DNA of 64,000 nucleotides from CAWBCI01 sp963787195. Lineage in GTDB: Bacteria > Bacteroidota > Bacteroidia > Bacteroidales > JAGOPY01. The notes beneath the pieces are model-generated. The model was given only the letters and a program-made list of their open reading frames with translations. It made no database searches and was not told where the DNA came from. Made by a program: the position numbers and the translations under genes. Location: assembly GCA_963787195.1 (NCBI GenBank), contig CAWBCI010000019.1:62001-126000 (forward strand). Reading direction: 5' to 3'. Below are positions 59,123-64,000 of this stretch, piece by piece (position 1 is the stretch's first letter; each line of letters opens with the position of its first letter).

Positions 59123-61615
59123 ATGATGGATAGATTATTTGATAATATAAAGCTGATTTCTGATAAGATTGATAATGATTCTGAATTTATCCCCCTTCTT
59201 TCAAGTGAAGAGGAAGAACAGATACATACTGAAAAGATACCTGCATTTTTACCGATACTTCCACTCCGCAATACGGTTCTTTTCCCTGGAGTTGTTATCC
59301 CGATTACAGTGGGTCGTGATAAATCCATAAAACTAATCAAGGAAGCCTATCGCGGTGACCGTACCATAGGGGTTGTTGCCCAAAAAGATGCCAATATTGA
59401 AGACCCCTCAGCTGATGATCTCTTTCGCGTTGGGACTGTAGCTCACCTTATCAAAATACTTCAAATGCCCGATGGCAATACTACTGCCATCATCCAGGGG
59501 AAAAGACGTTTTGAACTGCAGGAATTCATACAGTCAGAACCTTACTTCAAGGCTATAGTGAAGCCAATGGATGACCATAAGAAAGATCTGCGCGATGATG
59601 AAAATTTTATTGCCTTGATAAGTTCCCTGAAAGACCTGGCTATACAGATTATTAAACTTTCACCGAATATTCCTTCCGATGCAGTGTTTGCGATCCAGAA
59701 TATCGAAAGTCCTTTTTTCCTTGTGAATTTCGTCTCTTCTAACTTGAATATAGACCTGGATGAAAAACAAAAACTGCTTGAAACTTCAGATCCCATAAAA
59801 AGGGCAAACAATGTGCTTTCAGCTCTTGCCCAGGAATTCCATATGCTGGAATTGAAAAACCAGATTCAGGACAAGGTCAAGTCGGATCTTGACAAACAAC
59901 AAAGGGATTATTTACTTGGTCAGCAGCTTAAGACTATACAGGAAGAACTCGGCGGTAGCCCGAATGAGCAGGAAATAAATGAGCTGCAGGAGAAAGCCTC
60001 CCATAAAAAATGGTCCAAAGAGGTTTCCGATACCTTTGAAAAAGAAATGAAAAAACTGCAAAGGATGAACCCTCAGGCAGCTGAATATTCCATACAGGTG
60101 AATTACCTGGAAACCCTTGTAGAACTTCCCTGGGGAGAATATTCCAAAGATAATTTCGACCTTAAAAGGGCCAAGGAAATTCTGGATGAAGACCATTATG
60201 GACTGGAAAAGATTAAAGAAAGGATCATTGAATATTTGGCCGTACTGAAGTTAAAGAATGATATGAAATCCCCGATACTTTGCTTTGTAGGCCCTCCGGG
60301 GGTAGGAAAAACTTCACTTGGCAAATCCGTTGCCCGGGCCCTTGGCAGAAGCTATACCCGCATGTCATTAGGCGGACTCAGGGACGAAGCGGAATTGAGG
60401 GGGCACCGTAAAACTTACATAGGCGCCATGCCCGGACGGATTATACAGAGTCTTAAAAAAACGAAGTCGAGCAACCCGGTTTTTGTTCTGGATGAAGTTG
60501 ATAAAGTCAGTGGAAACAATATTCAGGGCGACCCCCAGGCAGCTCTTCTGGAAATACTGGATCCGGAGCAGAATATAGAATTTTACGACAATTACCTGGA
60601 AATGAATTACGATTTGTCTCATATCCTTTTCATTGCAACGGCCAATACCCTTTCAACAGTCCATCCGGCACTTCGTGACCGTATGGAGATCATTGACCTG
60701 AGCGGTTATCTGCTGGAAGAGAAAATTGAAATTGCAAAAAGGCACCTTATTCCCAAGCAGCTCAGGGAACATGGACTGACATCCTCGCAGGTTAAATTTG
60801 ACCAAAAAGTGCTGGAGAAAATTATTGATGATTATACCCGTGAGTCGGGGGTAAGGGCCCTGGAAAAAGTCCTGGCTAAAGTTATCCGGAACCGTGCACG
60901 CTTTATCGCAATGGAAGAAAAGTATAATAAAAAGCCCACGGTTGAAGAACTTGAAAAGATTTTAGGTGTTCCGCGTTTTCAGAGAGACAAAGCTATTGAT
61001 AACAGTATAGCCGGTGTTGTTACCGGATTGGCATGGACGGCAGTCGGTGGAGAAATCCTTTTTATAGAAACAAGCCTCAGCAGGGGCAAAGGGGTATTGA
61101 CCCTTACGGGCAACCTCGGGGATGTCATGAAAGAATCGGCTGCAATTGCTTATGAGTATATTAAGGCACATTCTAAATACCTGGGGATAGACCAGGATGT
61201 ATTCCGCTCCTGGAATGTCCATATACATGTGCCTGAAGGGGCTACGCCAAAAGATGGTCCTTCAGCGGGAGTTACCATGTTCACGGCCCTGGCATCAGCT
61301 TTTACACAAAGAAAAGTTAGGGCCGAACTGGCGATGACAGGCGAAATTACCCTTCGTGGAAAGGTGCTTCCTGTTGGAGGTATTAAGGAAAAAATACTTG
61401 CTGCTAAAAGAGCCAGGATTAAAACTATTATTCTTTCGGCCGAAAACCGGAAAGATATAGAGGAAATCAAGGCTGAATACATTAAAGGCTTAAAGTTCAT
61501 CTATGTGGATAAATTGCTTGAAGTTACGGATAATGCTTTGTTGAAAGAAAAAGTGGACAATCCTATGGATTTTAATCTGAAGGATGAAAAAAGCAGGTAT
61601 TCCGACCGGGATTAG
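59123..61615 (+). CDS. lon: ATP-dependent Lon protease
   Basis: 830 residues. N-terminal substrate-binding LON domain (about 38-245: LPILPLRNTVLFPGVVIPIT), coiled-coil region with DYLLGQQLKTIQEELGG near 257, AAA+ module with Walker A CFVGPPGVGKTSLGKSVARA near 388 and Walker B NPVFVLDEVDKVSGN near 453, then the protease domain with Ser in TPKDGPSAGVTMFTALASAF near 714 and Lys in GGIKEKILAAKRARI near 757. Degrades misfolded and regulatory proteins. Preceded by about 210 bases of AT-rich DNA with no recognisable CIRCE-like heat-shock site. Confidence 0.99.
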   Translation: MMDRLFDNIKLISDKIDNDSEFIPLLSSEEEEQIHTEKIPAFLPILPLRNTVLFPGVVIPITVGRDKSIKLIKEAYRGDRTIGVVAQKDANIEDPSADDLFRVGTVAHLIKILQMPDGNTTAIIQGKRRFELQEFIQSEPYFKAIVKPMDDHKKDLRDDENFIALISSLKDLAIQIIKLSPNIPSDAVFAIQNIESPFFLVNFVSSNLNIDLDEKQKLLETSDPIKRANNVLSALAQEFHMLELKNQIQDKVKSDLDKQQRDYLLGQQLKTIQEELGGSPNEQEINELQEKASHKKWSKEVSDTFEKEMKKLQRMNPQAAEYSIQVNYLETLVELPWGEYSKDNFDLKRAKEILDEDHYGLEKIKERIIEYLAVLKLKNDMKSPILCFVGPPGVGKTSLGKSVARALGRSYTRMSLGGLRDEAELRGHRKTYIGAMPGRIIQSLKKTKSSNPVFVLDEVDKVSGNNIQGDPQAALLEILDPEQNIEFYDNYLEMNYDLSHILFIATANTLSTVHPALRDRMEIIDLSGYLLEEKIEIAKRHLIPKQLREHGLTSSQVKFDQKVLEKIIDDYTRESGVRALEKVLAKVIRNRARFIAMEEKYNKKPTVEELEKILGVPRFQRDKAIDNSIAGVVTGLAWTAVGGEILFIETSLSRGKGVLTLTGNLGDVMKESAAIAYEYIKAHSKYLGIDQDVFRSWNVHIHVPEGATPKDGPSAGVTMFTALASAFTQRKVRAELAMTGEITLRGKVLPVGGIKEKILAAKRARIKTIILSAENRKDIEEIKAEYIKGLKFIYVDKLLEVTDNALLKEKVDNPMDFNLKDEKSRYSDRD

Positions 61616-61699
61616 TCTTTAGCTCAAATATTCCTTTTATTCACTGCTTACGGCCCTTGGCTTATTTTATGTATAATTGCATGAAAAAAGGGCCTGCCG

Positions 61700-63347
61700 A
61701 TGAATCGGAATACCGCATTATTCTGCCTTATTTTGTTTTTCTCATCCTGCACATATTATTCAGAGGATGATGGTTCTAAAACTGTTTTCCGTTACAACGA
61801 ATCCTCCGGAATTACTTCACTGGATCCTGCTTTTGCAAAGGATATGTCGAATATTTGGGCGTGTAATCAAATTTTCAACGGGCTTGTCCAACTGGATGAT
61901 AAGTTAAAAATTTGCCCGGCAATCGCTCAAAGCTGGTCAATTGATAATAGCGGAACTGTGTATACATTCCACCTTCGAAAGGATGTCCGTTTTCAAAACA
62001 ACCACTTATTTCCGGAAGGTATAGGAAGAAAGGTTACAGCCTCAGATTTTGTTTACAGTTTTAAGCGGATTACCGACCCTGCTCTGGCATCTCCCGGTAG
62101 CTGGGTGTTTGCCAACGTTCAGAACACAAATGGTAAATATGCCTTCACTGCCCTTAATGACAGTACTTTACAAATCACCCTCAGCAAAGCCTTTGCTCCA
62201 TTTCTTGGAATTCTAAGTATGCAGTATTGCAGTGTAGTTCCTCAGGAAATAGTTCGGTATTATGGTTCTGACTTCCGCAGGAATCCAGTGGGCACAGGAC
62301 CTTTCAGTTTTAAATTGTGGAAGGAAGGAATAAAACTTGTACTCCTGAAGAACCCTGATTATTTCGAAACAGACGGAAACGCAGCCTCTGCCATACCTGG
62401 ATGCAGTTGCCATAACTTTCCTGGTCGATAAACAATCGGCTTTCCTTGAGTTTGTGAAAGGGAACCTTGATTTCATGTCCGGCCTGGATCCTTCCTACCG
62501 TGACGAATTACTCAGTAAAAACGGTTCACTCAGGGAAAAATACAGGGATAAATTCAATCTAATTACTGAACCCTTTCTGAACACAGAATACCTGGGCATT
62601 CTGGTAGATAGTTCAATGGATATAGTAAAAGACAGCCCACTCCGTCTGAAAGCATTTCGCCAGGCCCTGAACTATGGATTCGACCGGCATAAGATGATAC
62701 GTTACCTAAGGAATAATGTTGGCTATCCCGGAAATTACGGCATAATACCTCCCGGTTTTGAAGCATTTGATACCAATATGCAGAAATATGATTACGACCC
62801 GCAAAAAGCATTGAAACTACTTGCAGAGGCAGGATTTCCAGAGGGTAGGGGTATCCCTGAAATCAGCCTGCATACTGTATCAGATTATCTGGATCTTTGT
62901 AAATTCATACAACATGAATTGGGTGAACTTGGAGTCCCTATGGAAATAGAAGTCAATCCATACGCGGCCCTGAAAGAAATGAAATCACAGGCAAAGGTTG
63001 AATTCTTCCGGGCTTCCTGGATTGCCGATTACCCGGATGCGGAAAATTATCTATCCTTGTTTTACAGTAAGAATTTCACCCCTTATGGTCCGAATTACAC
63101 GCATTTCTCTAATTCCGCTTTCGACAGCCTATATGTCTTGTCTCAAAATATTACCAATGATACCGTGAGAAATTCAATTTACAGGAAAATGAATAAGCTC
63201 GTAATGGAAGAAGCTCCGCTCATCGTCCTGTATTACGATCAGTTATTGCGGTTTACTCAAAAAAATATCCTCGGATTAGGCAGTAATCCTTTGAATTTAT
63301 TGGTACTTAAGAAAGTAAAGAAAATTAATAAGGCAAAATTAAATTGA
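61700..63347 (+). pseudogene. Oligopeptide/dipeptide ABC transporter substrate-binding lipoprotein, frameshifted
   Basis: The first frame (61700-62431) has a lipoprotein signal (LILFFSSCTYYSEDD, Cys17) and the family-5 binding-protein start: ITSLDPAFAKDMSNIWACNQ, IFNGLVQLDD, VTASDFVYSFKRITDP, NPVGTGPFSFK. Sense is lost after NPDYFETDGN at 62380. Reading from CAG at 62382 gives QPLPYLDAVAITFLVDKQ and continues to 63347 (FRQALNYGFDRHKMIRYL, SWIADYPDAENYLSLFYS). Dropping the G at 62381 yields one 548-residue protein, the normal family length. The +1 shift may be genuine or an error. It lies 2 bases before the flavin reductase gene. Confidence 0.87.
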
Positions 63348-63349
63348 GT

Positions 63350-63856
63350 ATGAATATGAAATTAATTTCTCCGGAAGAGATAAATAAAAATACCTTTCAC
63401 TTGATTGACAAAGATTGGATGCTCATCACAGCCGGAGTGCTCACAGATTTTAACACGATGACGGCTTCCTGGGGTGGATTCGGAATCCTCTGGAATCAAG
63501 CGGTCACTTTTATTTTTGTAAGGCCACAGCGCTATACTTATGAATTTCTTGAAAAATATGATCACTTTACCCTCAGCTTTTTTGATAAATCACACAGGAA
63601 AATGCTGAATTACTGCGGTAAATATTCCGGCCGTGACAAGGATAAAGTGAAGGAAACAGGGTTGGTGCCAGTTGAGACCCCCGGAAAGAATATTTATTTC
63701 GAGCAGGCCGATATGGTCCTCGAATGCCGTAAAATATACTATAATGACATATTACCTGAGAATTTCCTGGACCCCCTGATAATTAAAAATTACCCTGAAA
63801 ACGATTTTCATCGCCTATATATAGGAAGCATTCAGAATTGTTGGATTAAATGCTGA
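63350..63856 (+). CDS. Flavin reductase family protein (FMN-binding)
   Basis: 168 residues from the ATG at 63350; ATG two codons later and TTG two codons earlier are alternatives. The FMN-binding split-barrel core is MLITAGVLTDFNTMTASWGG near 22-41, with FIFVRPQRYTYEFLEKYDHF near 53, SFFDKSHRKMLNYCGKYSGR near 76, and ending NDFHRLYIGSIQNCWIK. The Asp-Phe-Asn-Thr-Met-Thr segment is typical of the group annotated as flavin reductase in Bacteroidota. Partner enzyme unknown. No rubredoxin domain, unlike the one at 15.2 kb. Confidence 0.9.
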   Translation: MNMKLISPEEINKNTFHLIDKDWMLITAGVLTDFNTMTASWGGFGILWNQAVTFIFVRPQRYTYEFLEKYDHFTLSFFDKSHRKMLNYCGKYSGRDKDKVKETGLVPVETPGKNIYFEQADMVLECRKIYYNDILPENFLDPLIIKNYPENDFHRLYIGSIQNCWIKC

Positions 63857-63924
63857 TTATTGTGGAAATCGAATTAATTCTTTAGTATTTTTACCTCTTC
63901 CTAACGAATTCATCTCCACTGAAA

Positions 63925-64000
63925 GTGAAATTATTTAATCATCTGAAACACTTTGCCGGAAAAATGGCACTGAGGAAAAAGCTTGCCGGAAATATCCGGG
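63925..64000 (+). CDS. Start of a further gene, truncated by the window edge
   Basis: An open frame from a GTG at 63925 runs to the edge (VKLFNHLKHFAGKMALRKKL, basic N-terminus). The LRKKLAGNIR-like beginning is reminiscent of the small Bacteroidota DUF6913 proteins, but 25 residues are too few to be sure it is coding. Confidence 0.3.
   Translation, partial: MKLFNHLKHFAGKMALRKKLAGNIR

Noticed and set aside
1..64000. CRISPR arrays, insertion sequences, integrases or rRNA genes
   Set aside because: I found no regularly spaced repeats, transposase-like frames, att-like duplications at the two tRNA genes, or rRNA sequence.

Overview
The window looks like chromosomal DNA of a Bacteroidota bacterium, most likely an uncultured Bacteroidales-type lineage. 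The grounds are Por/T9SS C-terminal sorting domains on two secreted proteins, recurrent TAnnTTTG -7 promoter boxes, weak or absent Shine-Dalgarno sequences, and neighbourhoods typical of the phylum: mutL with two rhomboids and an EEP nuclease, serC-serA-DUF1015, and the GlmU-like nucleotidyltransferase peculiar to this phylum. I see no rRNA, integrase, transposase, CRISPR array or phage module. Most of the window is core housekeeping.

Layout. 1-7.3 kb: end of an outer-membrane protein gene, an OppC-type permease, tRNA-His, two tandem paralogous surface proteins (YadA-like head repeats plus a self-cleaving S74 chaperone domain) and a T9SS cargo protein. 7.5-13.8 kb: ffh, folD, a secreted propeller-like protein, queE and a TPR/PD40/OmpA envelope protein. 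13.8-24.6 kb: MATE exporter, flavin reductase-rubredoxin fusion, glutathione peroxidase, a disrupted MFS gene, a TIGR02757 protein, a CoA-binding protein, two thioredoxin-fold proteins, a hairpin-rich intergenic stretch, a heavy-metal exporter-like protein, queD, yidD, rplS and trmD. 24.7-30.8 kb: T9SS subtilase, an XRE-type regulator preceded by repeated palindromes, ndk, nrnA and two FKBP lipoproteins. 30.8-39.4 kb: cysQ, uvrB, EEP nuclease, two rhomboids, mutL, a small membrane protein and a GroES-like protein. 39.4-51.9 kb: small transporter-like protein, amidohydrolase, HD protein, lipase-like hydrolase, tRNA-Arg, pruA, a possible cysteine peptidase, GH13 enzyme, galK, yggS, LTA-synthase-like sulfatase and a 58-residue winged-helix protein. 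52-57.5 kb: a serine-biosynthesis cluster (serC, serA, a four-helix-bundle protein, DUF1015), acyl-CoA reductase and rpmE2. 57.7-64 kb: GlmU-like gene (frameshifted), lon, oligopeptide-binding lipoprotein (frameshifted), flavin reductase and the start of a further gene.

The most informative anomalies are three interrupted genes and one regulatory region. The MFS gene contains a 358-bp tandem duplication whose copies differ at nine sites, all synonymous third-codon positions. That is best explained by two strain haplotypes joined in assembly, or by recombination between diverged alleles. The GlmU-like and oligopeptide-binding genes each have a single +1 shift. The XRE regulator gene is preceded by four copies of a GTTTACA-NN-TGTAAAC palindrome, one covering its apparent -7 box, which suggests autoregulation. 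I found no convincing wholly new defence or mobile system. The tandem S74 surface proteins, the serine-operon DUF1015 protein and the structured repeat at 21.2 kb are the best candidates for under-described biology.
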